Shown here piece after piece: positions 27,314 to 35,682 of a DNA stretch of 64,000 nt (position 1 is the stretch's first letter; each line of letters begins with the position of its first letter). Location: assembly GCF_013334205.1 (NCBI RefSeq), contig NZ_CP054424.1, positions 2,624,001 to 2,688,000 of the forward strand. The letters run 5' to 3'. The position numbers were made by a program, and so were the translations under genes. This DNA is from Rhodoferax sp. BAB1. Lineage in GTDB: Bacteria > Pseudomonadota > Gammaproteobacteria > Burkholderiales > Burkholderiaceae_C. The notes below the pieces were generated by a model. That model worked only from the letters and a program-made list of their open reading frames with translations. It ran no database searches and was not told the DNA's origin.

Positions 27314-29632
27314 GTGACCCTGCCCGTCAAGGACACCGCCCCCGGCGAGTTCGCTGCCAGTCCCTCGTCCTGGCAACCGACGCAGGCCTTCCTGCGCTAT
27401 ACCGTCGTCACCATCCTGGCGGCCTCGGCCGTTTTCCTGTTCATCATCCTCGTCTACCTGCCTGAACAGCGCCCGCGCGCCATCGGCCCGGCCCTGATAT
27501 CGCTGGTGGCCCTGCTTTCCGCAGCCCTGCTGCGCAAGGGACGGGCCCACGAGGCCGTGCTGGTGATGGCCGGCGGCATCTGGTTGTCGGTCACCGTGAT
27601 CGCCACCCTGTTCGGCGGCATCCGGTCCACCATCTACTACATCTATCCGCTGGTGATCTTCCTGCTGGGCTGGATGGTCAGCACGCGCGCGGCCATCGTG
27701 GCCGCCGTGCTGACGTCGGGTGTCACGGTCGCGCTGATCCTGCTCGCTGCGCGCGGCTGGCTGCCCGCGTCCCTGCCGGCCGAACCGGTGCTCTACGGCG
27801 TGGTGCAGATCTTCGTCTACATCCTGACCGCGGCCATGGTGGCCTACCTGGTGCAGGCCTACCGGCGGCAAGTGGAAGCCTTGCAGCAGGCCGGCGAGGA
27901 GATGGGGCGCGCCAACGCCGTGCTCAAGGAGTCGGAACTGAAGTTTGCCAGCGCCTTCACCGCCAGCCCGGTCGCAGCGTCGATCGCCTCGGTCAGCGAA
28001 GGACGTTTCATCGAGGTCAACACCAATTTTGAGCGCGACTTCGGCTGGACCAGGGAAGACCTGCTGGGGAGGACCGCCCTGGAGGTCGGCGTCTGGCCGA
28101 ATTCCAGTTCGCGCCAACAGTTTGCCGACATGCTGCAGCGTCATGGGCGAACGGTGAACTACGAGTCGCGCTGGCGCCACAAGAATGGTGAACTGCGCGA
28201 CGTCAGCATCTCGGGCGAGATCATCGAGCTCGACGGCGGGCTCAACATCCTGGCTTACGCCACCGACATCACCGCGCGCAAGGCCGCCGAAGAGCAGATC
28301 CAGCGCCTGGCCTTCTACGACCCGCTGACCAACCTGCCCAACCGGCGACTGCTGATGGATCGGCTGGACCAGGCCATGGTGGCCTGCCTGCGTCACAAGA
28401 AACAGGGCGCGCTGCTCTTCATCGACCTGGACAATTTCAAGACCCTCAATGACACCCATGGCCACGACAAGGGTGACCTGCTGCTCAAGCAGGTGGGCAC
28501 GCGCCTGGTGGATTGCGTGCGCGACGGCGACACCGTGGCCCGCCTGGGCGGCGACGAGTTCGTGGTGATGCTGGAAGACCTCAGCGACAACGCCATGGAA
28601 GCGGCCACCCAGGCCGAAACGGTAGGCCGCAAGATCATGCGCGCGCTCAACGAGAGCTACGACATCCGCCCGCTCAGCGTGCACAGCACGCCCAGCATGG
28701 GCATCACCCTGTTCGGCGCGCAGCAGGAGAACATCGAGGAGCCCATCAAGCGCGCCGACATGGCCATGTACCAGGCCAAGGCGGCCGGCCGCAACACCAT
28801 CCGCTTCTACGATCCGCGCATGCAGGCCATGGTGGCGGAACGCGCCGAGCTGGAGCGCGACATGCGCCTGGCGCTGCAGCTGGACCAGTTCGTGCTGTAC
28901 TACCAGCCCCAGGTGCAGGACGGCGGCCGGGTCACGGGCCTGGAAGCGCTGCTGCGCTGGTTGCAGCCCGAGCGTGGCCTGGTGCCGCCGGGGGAGTTCA
29001 TCGCGCTGGCGGAGGAGACCGGCCTCATCGTCCCGCTGGGCGAGCGCATCCTGGACATGGCCTGCGACCAGCTGGCGCGCTGGTCTGCCCAGCCGGGCAT
29101 GGCCCACCTGACGCTGTCGGTCAACGTGAGCCCGCGGCAATTCCAGCAGGACAACTTCGTGGCCCAGGTGCTGGGCGCCCTGGAGCGCAGCGGCGCACCG
29201 GCACAGCGCCTCAAGCTGGAAATCACCGAGAACCTGCTGATCGCCAACGTGGACGAGGTGATCGCCAGGATGGCGGCGCTCAAGGCGCGCGGCGTCGGCT
29301 TTTCGCTGGACGACTTCGGCACCGGCTACTCCTCGCTGTCCTACCTCAAGCGCCTGCCGCTGGACCAGCTCAAGATCGACCAGGGTTTCGTGCGCGACAT
29401 CCTGGTCGATGCGAACGACGCGGCCATCGCACGCATGGTGATCGTGCTGGCCGAAAGCCTGGGCCTGGAGGTGATGGCCGAAGGGGTGGAGACGGTCGAA
29501 CAGCAGCAGGCCCTGCAGGCCCAGGGCTGCCACGCTTACCAGGGTTATCTGTACAGCCGCCCGCTGCCGCTGGAAGACTTCGAGCGGCTGGCGCAGCAAG
29601 CGGGCTGGCCGGTCATCAGACCAGCGCCGTGA
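27314..29632 (+). CDS. Membrane PAS-GGDEF-EAL cyclic di-GMP enzyme
   Basis: About 772 residues. The N-terminal ~180 residues have five or six membrane helices, followed by a PAS domain (about 205-320), GGDEF (motif GGDEF at 412-416, I-site RDGD intact) and EAL. EAL residues look complete (LEALLRW, SVNVSPRQF, KLEITENLL, LDDFGTGYSSLSYL, LKIDQGFV, AEGVE), so phosphodiesterase activity is likely and cyclase activity possible. The start is uncertain: GTG 27314 is chosen because the membrane domain follows; GTG 27269 is the alternative and neither has a clear ribosome-binding site. Confidence 0.9.
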   Translation: MTLPVKDTAPGEFAASPSSWQPTQAFLRYTVVTILAASAVFLFIILVYLPEQRPRAIGPALISLVALLSAALLRKGRAHEAVLVMAGGIWLSVTVIATLFGGIRSTIYYIYPLVIFLLGWMVSTRAAIVAAVLTSGVTVALILLAARGWLPASLPAEPVLYGVVQIFVYILTAAMVAYLVQAYRRQVEALQQAGEEMGRANAVLKESELKFASAFTASPVAASIASVSEGRFIEVNTNFERDFGWTREDLLGRTALEVGVWPNSSSRQQFADMLQRHGRTVNYESRWRHKNGELRDVSISGEIIELDGGLNILAYATDITARKAAEEQIQRLAFYDPLTNLPNRRLLMDRLDQAMVACLRHKKQGALLFIDLDNFKTLNDTHGHDKGDLLLKQVGTRLVDCVRDGDTVARLGGDEFVVMLEDLSDNAMEAATQAETVGRKIMRALNESYDIRPLSVHSTPSMGITLFGAQQENIEEPIKRADMAMYQAKAAGRNTIRFYDPRMQAMVAERAELERDMRLALQLDQFVLYYQPQVQDGGRVTGLEALLRWLQPERGLVPPGEFIALAEETGLIVPLGERILDMACDQLARWSAQPGMAHLTLSVNVSPRQFQQDNFVAQVLGALERSGAPAQRLKLEITENLLIANVDEVIARMAALKARGVGFSLDDFGTGYSSLSYLKRLPLDQLKIDQGFVRDILVDANDAAIARMVIVLAESLGLEVMAEGVETVEQQQALQAQGCHAYQGYLYSRPLPLEDFERLAQQAGWPVIRPAP

Positions 29633-29638
29633 GGCCGG

Positions 29639-30580
29639 CTACTCGCGCTCGAGTTCCAGGTAGGTGCGGCTGGCGTTGCCGGGCATCAGCTCGGCGGCAT
29701 TGAGCAGGCTGCCATAGGGCTGGGCCGGAAAGCTGCGTACGGCGGCACTCACGTCCACGCCCTCATCCACGGCCTGTTTCATGTGGGCCCGCAGGGCACG
29801 CAGGTAGTCGCGCGTCTGGGCCTGCGCCACGGCCAGCGTGGTCACGCGGCCATGGCCGGGCACGAGGATGGCCGGCGCCAGGCGTTCGATCTCGTCAAAC
29901 GTGGCCAGCCAGGGTTTGGTCTGGCTCACCGGGATCACGCCCAGCAGCCGGTCCACATAGACCACATCACCGCTGAACAGCACGTTCTTCTGCGGCAGCC
30001 AGACCAGGATGTCACCGGGCGTGTGCGCGCCGCCGCGATACTTGATTTCAAGGCGTACGCCGCCAAGCTCCAGCTTCTCGTCCGTGCCCTGCAGCCAGCG
30101 TGTGGGCAGCACCGGTACCGTGCCCTCGGCCAGCTTGCCCAGCGAGGCCTGCAGGCCGCTGAGGTGGTCGCCGCCGCGCTTGCGCATGTCGGCCTCGCCC
30201 CGGGCATGGGCGATGATCTCCGCGCCCTGCGACTTGAAGTAGCCATTGCCCAGCCAGCGGTGGTCCTGCCCCCCGGTGTTGATGACCCAGCGCACCGGCT
30301 GCTGCGTGACACGCCGCACGGCCGCATGGATCTGCTGCGCACTCTGGTACGTGGCGCCGCTGTCGATCAGCACCGCGCCGGCCGGCGTGACAAGCAGGCC
30401 AAGGTTGGCATTGAGCCCTTCGTTGGCCAGCGTACGCGCACCCATCTCGCCAATGTGCGCGTACACACCTTCAGCCACCGGCTGGAAGTTGACTTCCACC
30501 GCCGTGGCGTGGCTGCCCCACAGCGTGAGCGCGGCCCACAGGCAGGCGCCGATCCAGGTTCTTTGCAGTGCGGCTTGCAT
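29639..30580 (-). CDS. Exported metallo-beta-lactamase-fold protein with an altered zinc motif
   Basis: 313 residues with a signal peptide (LWAALTLWGSHATAVEV). The fold is visible from GLLVTPAGAVLIDSGATY, GGAHTPGDILVWLP, LFSGDVVYVDR and ILVPGHGRV. The usual THxHxDH block is replaced by NTGGQDHRWLGN: the two first-site histidines are missing and only the DH remains. It may bind one metal or have another activity. It lies 14 bp after the DUF4395 gene and probably shares its mRNA. Confidence 0.82.
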   Translation of the reverse strand: MQAALQRTWIGACLWAALTLWGSHATAVEVNFQPVAEGVYAHIGEMGARTLANEGLNANLGLLVTPAGAVLIDSGATYQSAQQIHAAVRRVTQQPVRWVINTGGQDHRWLGNGYFKSQGAEIIAHARGEADMRKRGGDHLSGLQASLGKLAEGTVPVLPTRWLQGTDEKLELGGVRLEIKYRGGAHTPGDILVWLPQKNVLFSGDVVYVDRLLGVIPVSQTKPWLATFDEIERLAPAILVPGHGRVTTLAVAQAQTRDYLRALRAHMKQAVDEGVDVSAAVRSFPAQPYGSLLNAAELMPGNASRTYLELERE

Positions 30581-30594
30581 GGCTGGTCTTCCTC

Positions 30595-31338
30595 TTACTT
30601 GCAGTTGTTGTGCAGTTTCCACTTGGCCTCATGGCCGATGGCCTTGGCGAACTCGGGCACCTTGCAGCGCTCGACCTCGGCAGCATCGACCGCTGGCGCA
30701 ACTGCCGCGAGACCCGGGGCCGGGGCCGGCCCGCTGGCATAGACCCAATGGGCTGCAGCCCAGACGAGGCCGGCAAAAACCGCCAGCACCCCGGCCTGCG
30801 CCGCGCTGAGACCGAAGCCGCGCGCGGCCGGTGCCTCGCACACGCCACCGGGGCAGAGCTGGGCCGGGGTCTTGCCAAAAAGGTTGTAGAGCTTGCAGCC
30901 CAGGCAGATGCCGAAGGCCGACTCGAAGAACATCAGGGTGATGCAGGCCGCACAGACCAGCAGGTTGACCGGGCCGATCACCTGGCGGATCACGATCAGG
31001 TAGAGCATGACGAGCGCCAGCGCGAAGCCGATGGCCCAGGCAAAGCGCTTTTGCGGCGCCCCCACCCATTCGGGCTGCTGCTTGCGCACCAGCCACTGGC
31101 CGACGATGAGCGTGGGTGCGTAACGCGGGTTGACGAAAAGCCGGATGGTGAAATCGGCGAGGAAGGCGATCACGAACACGCGCGTGGGCTGGAAATTGCC
31201 GATCAGCCAGGCGTTCATGAAGGCCCCCATGGCCAGCAGCAGCAGGATGCCGGCGCTGGCGCGCACCGCGCGCTCGTTCAGCACCGGAATATCAAATTCC
31301 GGCAGGCGCTCACCGAACTGGAACAGGGAAGTCGTCAT
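30595..31338 (-). CDS. DUF4395 membrane protein
   Basis: 247 residues with about four membrane helices. DUF4395 is recognised by NPRYAPTLIVGQWLV and FESAFGICLGCKLYNLFGKT, whose two cysteines are conserved in the family. A periplasmic or cytoplasmic C-terminal tail adds two more cysteines (VERCKVP, NNCK). DUF4395 genes often neighbour thiol or sulfur chemistry, but no assay-based role is known to me. ATG 31338; TTATTTATAG about 20 bp upstream is a possible -10 region. Confidence 0.82.
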   Translation of the reverse strand: MTTSLFQFGERLPEFDIPVLNERAVRASAGILLLLAMGAFMNAWLIGNFQPTRVFVIAFLADFTIRLFVNPRYAPTLIVGQWLVRKQQPEWVGAPQKRFAWAIGFALALVMLYLIVIRQVIGPVNLLVCAACITLMFFESAFGICLGCKLYNLFGKTPAQLCPGGVCEAPAARGFGLSAAQAGVLAVFAGLVWAAAHWVYASGPAPAPGLAAVAPAVDAAEVERCKVPEFAKAIGHEAKWKLHNNCK

Positions 31339-31440
31339 CGTGGCCTAGTCTATAAATAAGCGATGACGGAAGTATCGGCGATTTGCGGACAAGCCGGGCC
31401 GGGCCCCGGGTAAATCGCGGGTAAAGCGCCTGGCGGCGCC

Positions 31441-32505
31441 TCAGCGCACGACCAGGCGGCCCGGTGCCTCGCCCGTGATCTCGCCGATCTCGGCCGCGGC
31501 CTCGAAGCCGTGCTGGCGGAAGATGGCCAGCACCTGCGCCACCGTTTCGGGCGTGCAGCTCACCAGCAGGCCGCCGCTGGTCTGCGGGTCGCTCAGCAGG
31601 GCCTGGTCCACGGCCGCAAAACCGGCGGGCAGCGTGACCGAGCTGCCGTAGCCGGCCCAGTTGCGGCCCGACGCGCCGGTGACCATGCCCTGCTCGGCCA
31701 GTTCGCGCACGCCGCCCAGCAGCGGGACCTTGGCCCAGTCGACCTGCACGGTGCAGTGGGCACCCCGCGCCAGTTCCAGGCCGTGGCCGGCCAGGCCGAA
31801 ACCAGTGACGTCGGTCAGGGCGTGCACGCCGTCCAGCGCGGCCAGTTCCGGGCCGGGGGTGTTGAGCTGGGTGGTGGTGGCGATCATCTGCGCGTAGCCC
31901 TCAGGGCTCAGCGCCTCCTTCTTCAAGGCGGCCGAGAGCACGCCCACCCCCAGCGGCTTGCCCAGGATGAGGCGGTCGCCCACGCGGGCATCGGCATTGC
32001 GCTTGACGCGTTTCGGATGCACCAGGCCCATGGCCACCAGGCCGTAGATGGGCTCGACCGAATCGATGGTGTGGCCGCCCGCGATCGGGATGCCCGCGGC
32101 CTTGCACACGGCCTGGCCGCCGGCCAGGATGCGGCCGATGGTGTCGGTGGACAGCACACTGATGGGCATGCCCACCAGGGCCAGCGCCATGATGGGCTTG
32201 CCGCCCATGGCGTACACATCCGAGATGGCATTGGTGGCGGCGATGCGGCCAAAGTCGTAGGGGTCGTCGACGATGGGCATGAAGAAGTCGGTGGTGGCGA
32301 TCAGCGCCTGCTCGTCATTGATCTTGTAGACGGCCGCGTCGTCCGCGGTCTCGATGCCCACCAGCAGTTCGGGTGGCACCGGCATGCCGCTGCCGCTCTT
32401 GAGGATCTCGGACAGCACGCCGGGGGCGATCTTGCAACCGCAGCCGCCGCCGTGCGAAAGCGAGGTCAGACGGGGTTCGGGCTTGGGGGAGGTGATGGCG
32501 TTCAT
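31441..32505 (-). CDS. selD: Selenide, water dikinase (SelD / SenC)
   Basis: 354 residues, an AIR-synthase-fold enzyme that makes selenophosphate from selenide and ATP. Catalytic C22 and K25 sit in GGGCGCK (cysteine form, not selenocysteine). DDAAVY, TTDFFMPIVDDPYDFGRIAA and ALTDVTGFGLAGHG are family blocks. ATG 32505 overlaps the senB stop as ATGA, so translation is coupled. Placement directly after senB marks it as the selenophosphate source for that enzyme (senC), though it may also serve any selenoprotein or tRNA pathway in the cell. Confidence 0.95.
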   Translation of the reverse strand: MNAITSPKPEPRLTSLSHGGGCGCKIAPGVLSEILKSGSGMPVPPELLVGIETADDAAVYKINDEQALIATTDFFMPIVDDPYDFGRIAATNAISDVYAMGGKPIMALALVGMPISVLSTDTIGRILAGGQAVCKAAGIPIAGGHTIDSVEPIYGLVAMGLVHPKRVKRNADARVGDRLILGKPLGVGVLSAALKKEALSPEGYAQMIATTTQLNTPGPELAALDGVHALTDVTGFGLAGHGLELARGAHCTVQVDWAKVPLLGGVRELAEQGMVTGASGRNWAGYGSSVTLPAGFAAVDQALLSDPQTSGGLLVSCTPETVAQVLAIFRQHGFEAAAEIGEITGEAPGRLVVR

Positions 32506-33473
32506 GGGGTCTTCAGCAGTTCGTCGAGCAGGGCCAGCAGGCCGGCGCGCTCGGCATCCGGAGTGAACAGCGGCGCGCGAAGGCGACATTGTGCCTGCAG
32601 GGCGGAAATCCTGCCGGCGTCGTCGCGGCAGGCCCGCAGCAACGCGGCCAGGGCCGGCGCGTCGCCCCAGGGGAAGTAGCCGCCGTAGTCCGCCCCCAGC
32701 ATGCCCACATTGCCCGGAATGTGCGAGGCCAGTACCGGTGTGCCGCTGCAGACCGCTTCCATCAGCACATGGGCGCCGCCTTCCATGCGGCTGCAGTGCA
32801 CCAGCAGGTGCGCGCGCTGGATGTGCCGGCGCACGACTTCATGCTCCAGGCCACCGAGCCAGCGGTAGCCGGGACAGGCGGCCATGGTGGCGCGCGCCTG
32901 TGCGCCCAGGGCCGGGTCCAGCGCATCGCCGATGTGGTCGATGCGGATATCGGTACGCTCGCGCAGCAGCTGCGCCGCCTCGAACAGGGTCTGCGGCGAC
33001 TTCTCTTCCCGCAGGTGGCCCACCATGACGGCACGCAGGTGCCGCTGCGTTTTCTGAAGCGGCCGGCGGGCCGTGGTGGACTGGAAGATCACGCGCGTGG
33101 GCCCGCGGTATTTCTCCGGCAGCTCCCGCACGCCCTGGTCCTGCAGCACCACCAGCCGCTGTGCCAGCGCCAGCGAGCGCCGGGCGCTCACGTCCTCGAG
33201 GATGTCGCGGTAGAGGTCGGTGCCCGTCAGCACCACGGCCAGGCCGCGGCCCGGGTGCACCGCCGCCCAGGCCGCGATGGACGCCGCACTGCGCCGCGCA
33301 TGCAGCGCCAGCATGGCCACCGCCTCGGGGTGGTCCCCGGCTTGCCAGGTCTTGACGATCTGCACGCGGTAAGGACCGGCCAGCAGGCGCGACCAGCGCC
33401 AGGCCGTCTGCCAGTTGCCATTGTTGGCGTCGGCCAGCGCGGGGCTGACGATGAGGACCAGGGGCGCGGCCAT
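32502..33473 (-). CDS. senB: TIGR04348-type glycosyltransferase, probable selenosugar synthase SenB
   Basis: 323 residues, GT-B glycosyltransferase with the N-terminal NNGNWQTAWRW typical of the TIGR04348 family and the nucleotide-sugar E-x7-E motif (E231, E239 in EGGAHVLMEA). In the selenoneine pathway SenB joins selenophosphate to a UDP-sugar to give a selenosugar. Here it is 1 bp after egtD and overlaps selD by 4 bp. Function is assigned from family and context; the sequence alone shows only a GT-B fold. Start at ATG 33473; a long in-frame upstream reading overlaps egtD and is rejected. Confidence 0.85.
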   Translation of the reverse strand: MAAPLVLIVSPALADANNGNWQTAWRWSRLLAGPYRVQIVKTWQAGDHPEAVAMLALHARRSAASIAAWAAVHPGRGLAVVLTGTDLYRDILEDVSARRSLALAQRLVVLQDQGVRELPEKYRGPTRVIFQSTTARRPLQKTQRHLRAVMVGHLREEKSPQTLFEAAQLLRERTDIRIDHIGDALDPALGAQARATMAACPGYRWLGGLEHEVVRRHIQRAHLLVHCSRMEGGAHVLMEAVCSGTPVLASHIPGNVGMLGADYGGYFPWGDAPALAALLRACRDDAGRISALQAQCRLRAPLFTPDAERAGLLALLDELLKTP

Positions 33474-33474
33474 C

Positions 33475-34440
33475 TCAGGCTTGCGCCCAGTACATGGCAA
33501 ACCAGCCGCGTTCGTCCGTCCAGGCCTGCACCCGCGTAAAACCGGCCGCTGCCAGCAGGGTCTGGAAATCGGCCAGGGCGTACTTGCAGGAGTTCTCGGT
33601 GTGGATGCGCTCGCCCTGCGCAAAACGGCGTTCGCCGCCGGGCCAGCGCACGGTGAGTTCGCGCCGGGCCTGCAGGTGCATCTCGATGCGCGAGGCCGCC
33701 GCGTTGAAAAAAGCCACGTGCGACCAGTCGTGCACGGCAAAGTCGCTGCCCAGCACGCGGTTGATGTGCAGCAGCAGGTTCTTGTTGAAGGCCGCCGTCA
33801 CGCCCAGCGCGTCGTCGTAGGCTGCCTGCAGCACGTCCGTCGGCTTGAGCAGGTCCACCCCGATCAGCAGGCCGCCACCCTGCGCCGCCGCGCGGACCTG
33901 GCGCAGGAAGACCAGTGCCTCCTCGGGGGTGAAGTTGCCAATGCTGGAGCCCGGGTAGAACAGCAGGCGCGGGCCCTCGCCCACCTCGGGCGGCAGGGTC
34001 AGCTGCGAGGAAAAGTCCAGCCCCACGCCCAGCATGTCCAGCGCGGGGAACTGGCGCTGCAGGCACTGCAAGGCGTTGTTCAGGTAGTCCACCGAGATGT
34101 CCACCGCCACGTACCGCGCCGGCTGCAGCAGGCCGAACAGCCGCGCCGCCTTCTCGCAGTTGCCGGCCCCCAGGTCCACCAGCGTGGCGCCCTTGGGCAC
34201 TTCCCGGGCGATCGCGGCACCGTGCATGAGCAGCAGGGCGGCTTCGGTGCGCGTGGGGTAGTACTCGGGCAACTCCGTAATGGCGTCGAACAGGCGCGAG
34301 CCCAGCGGGTCGTAGAGGTATTTGGGCGAGGTCCGTGCCGGCGTGGCCAGCAGGCCCCCGGCCAGTTCCTCGCGCAGCGCCGCGCGGTCTTCGTGGTAGA
34401 GCTGGAGGAAACGCGGCTGGCGCAGCCCGGTGGGTGACAT
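33475..34440 (-). CDS. egtD: L-histidine N-alpha-methyltransferase
   Basis: 321 residues. EgtD trimethylates histidine to hercynine, the precursor of ergothioneine and selenoneine. Evidence: ITELPEYYPTRTE, SAM motif LVDLGAGNCEKAARLF (87-102), FYPGSSIGNFTPEEA and the C-terminal KYALADFQTLLAAAGF. ATG 34440 with TATATT about 10 bp upstream. First gene of a three-gene operon with senB and selD. No EgtB/SenA-type C-Se or C-S bond-forming enzyme occurs anywhere in this window. Confidence 0.94.
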   Translation of the reverse strand: MSPTGLRQPRFLQLYHEDRAALREELAGGLLATPARTSPKYLYDPLGSRLFDAITELPEYYPTRTEAALLLMHGAAIAREVPKGATLVDLGAGNCEKAARLFGLLQPARYVAVDISVDYLNNALQCLQRQFPALDMLGVGLDFSSQLTLPPEVGEGPRLLFYPGSSIGNFTPEEALVFLRQVRAAAQGGGLLIGVDLLKPTDVLQAAYDDALGVTAAFNKNLLLHINRVLGSDFAVHDWSHVAFFNAAASRIEMHLQARRELTVRWPGGERRFAQGERIHTENSCKYALADFQTLLAAAGFTRVQAWTDERGWFAMYWAQA

Positions 34441-34488
34441 GCGGCCAATATAGCAGCGCAAGCGCCGTGCCCACCCGGCAGCAGGCGC

Positions 34489-34548
34489 CCCGGGCATTGT
34501 GGTTTCTACGGCTGGTGCCCCCGGCCATCCTGGCGCACAATGCCCGGG
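34489..34548. repeat. 13-bp perfect inverted repeat in the egtD/tctC divergent region
   Basis: CCCGGGCATTGTG (34489-34501) and its exact complement (34536-34548) flank a 34-nt loop. It lies about 49 bp upstream of the egtD start on one side and about 100 bp upstream of tctC on the other. It could be a two-site operator or an RNA hairpin. Confidence 0.45.
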
Positions 34549-34553
34549 CAACA

Positions 34554-34582
34554 TGTTTACACTAGTCTTCAAAGTGTAGACA
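34554..34582 (+). promoter_or_regulatory. Candidate operator upstream of the tctC-MmgE pair
   Basis: TGTTTACACT and AGTGTAGACA form a 10-bp inverted repeat with one mismatch and a 9-bp spacer, 66 bp before the tctC start. TGTNTACA-like half sites are typical for GntR/FadR-type regulators of organic-acid genes; the identity of the regulator is inference. Confidence 0.45.
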
Positions 34583-34648
34583 ATTTGAGCCTGGAGCCCA
34601 CCATGGTGGGCCACCGCCACGCACTGCACCCATAAAAAGGAGACCTCC

Positions 34649-35614
34649 ATGAAACGTCGTACCCTGCTGGGCGCCAGCCCCCTGCTGCTGGCCCCGACCT
34701 TGCTGCACGCGCAAAGCTACCCCAGCAAGCCGATCCGCTACATCGTGCCGGTGGCCGCCGGTGGCGGCAGCGACATGGTGGGCCGCACCGTGACCGAGCG
34801 CTGGGGCAAGGCGCTGGGCCAGACTTTCGTGGTCGACAACCAGGGCGGCGGCGGCGGTGTCATCGCCAGCCAGAACACGGCCAAGGCCGCGCCCGATGGC
34901 TACACCCTGATGCAGGGCTACGTGGCCACGCACGGCACCAGCCCGGCCACGCGCAAGCTGCCCTACGACCCGATCAAGGACTTCACGCCCATCGGCATGA
35001 TCGGCGGCACCCCCAATGTGCTGGTGGTCAACGCCGGCATTCCCGCCAGGGACGTCCGGGAGTTCGTGGCCTACCTGCGCGCCAACATGGGCAAGATCAG
35101 CTACGGCTCGGCCGGCGCGGGCTCGCTCACCCACCTGACCATGGAGCTGTTCAAGCAGCAGATCAATTCCTTCATGGTGCACATCCCCTACCGCGGCGTG
35201 GCCCCGGCCTTCACCGACCTGATTGGCGGCCAGACCCAGGCCATGTTCCCCGGGCTGGCCGCGGCCCTGCCGCACATCCGCTCGGGCCGCGTGCGCGCCC
35301 TGGCCGTGACCGGCGGACAACGCCATCCGCAGCTCAAGGACACGCCCACGCTGGACGAACTGGGCTACAAGGGCTTCGACGCCATGCAGTGGTACGGCGT
35401 GGTGGGCCCGGCCAACATGCCGGCGGCCATCGTCAAGCAGCTCAACGACACGCTGGGCACCGTGCTCAAGGCACCGGACATGCGCGAGAAGCTCTCGATC
35501 GAGGCCATCGAGCCCATGCCCATGAGCGCCGAGGCCTTCGGCAAGTTCATGCGCGAGGACATCGCACGCTGGACCCGGCTTGCGCGCGATCGCGGCATCC
35601 AGCTCGACAGTTAA
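34649..35614 (+). CDS. Bug-family (TctC) tripartite tricarboxylate transporter binding protein
   Basis: 321 residues with a twin-Arg-like signal peptide (MKRRTLLGASPLLLAPTLLH, cleavage near HAQS) and the Bug fold: YPSKPIRYIVPVAAGGGSDM, then NQGGGGGVIAS and YRGVAPAFTDLIGGQ. Periplasmic carboxylate binder. No TctA/TctB membrane genes are adjacent, which is common for Bug proteins. It precedes a MmgE/PrpD gene by 68 bp, so the ligand may be that enzyme's substrate or product. Strong AAGGAGA ribosome-binding site. Confidence 0.94.
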   Translation: MKRRTLLGASPLLLAPTLLHAQSYPSKPIRYIVPVAAGGGSDMVGRTVTERWGKALGQTFVVDNQGGGGGVIASQNTAKAAPDGYTLMQGYVATHGTSPATRKLPYDPIKDFTPIGMIGGTPNVLVVNAGIPARDVREFVAYLRANMGKISYGSAGAGSLTHLTMELFKQQINSFMVHIPYRGVAPAFTDLIGGQTQAMFPGLAAALPHIRSGRVRALAVTGGQRHPQLKDTPTLDELGYKGFDAMQWYGVVGPANMPAAIVKQLNDTLGTVLKAPDMREKLSIEAIEPMPMSAEAFGKFMREDIARWTRLARDRGIQLDS

Positions 35615-35682
35615 ACTCGTTTCCGCCTGCAACCCGGTCGCCGCCGGGTTGCTTCTCTTTTTATAGCAACCGAAGATTCTCC

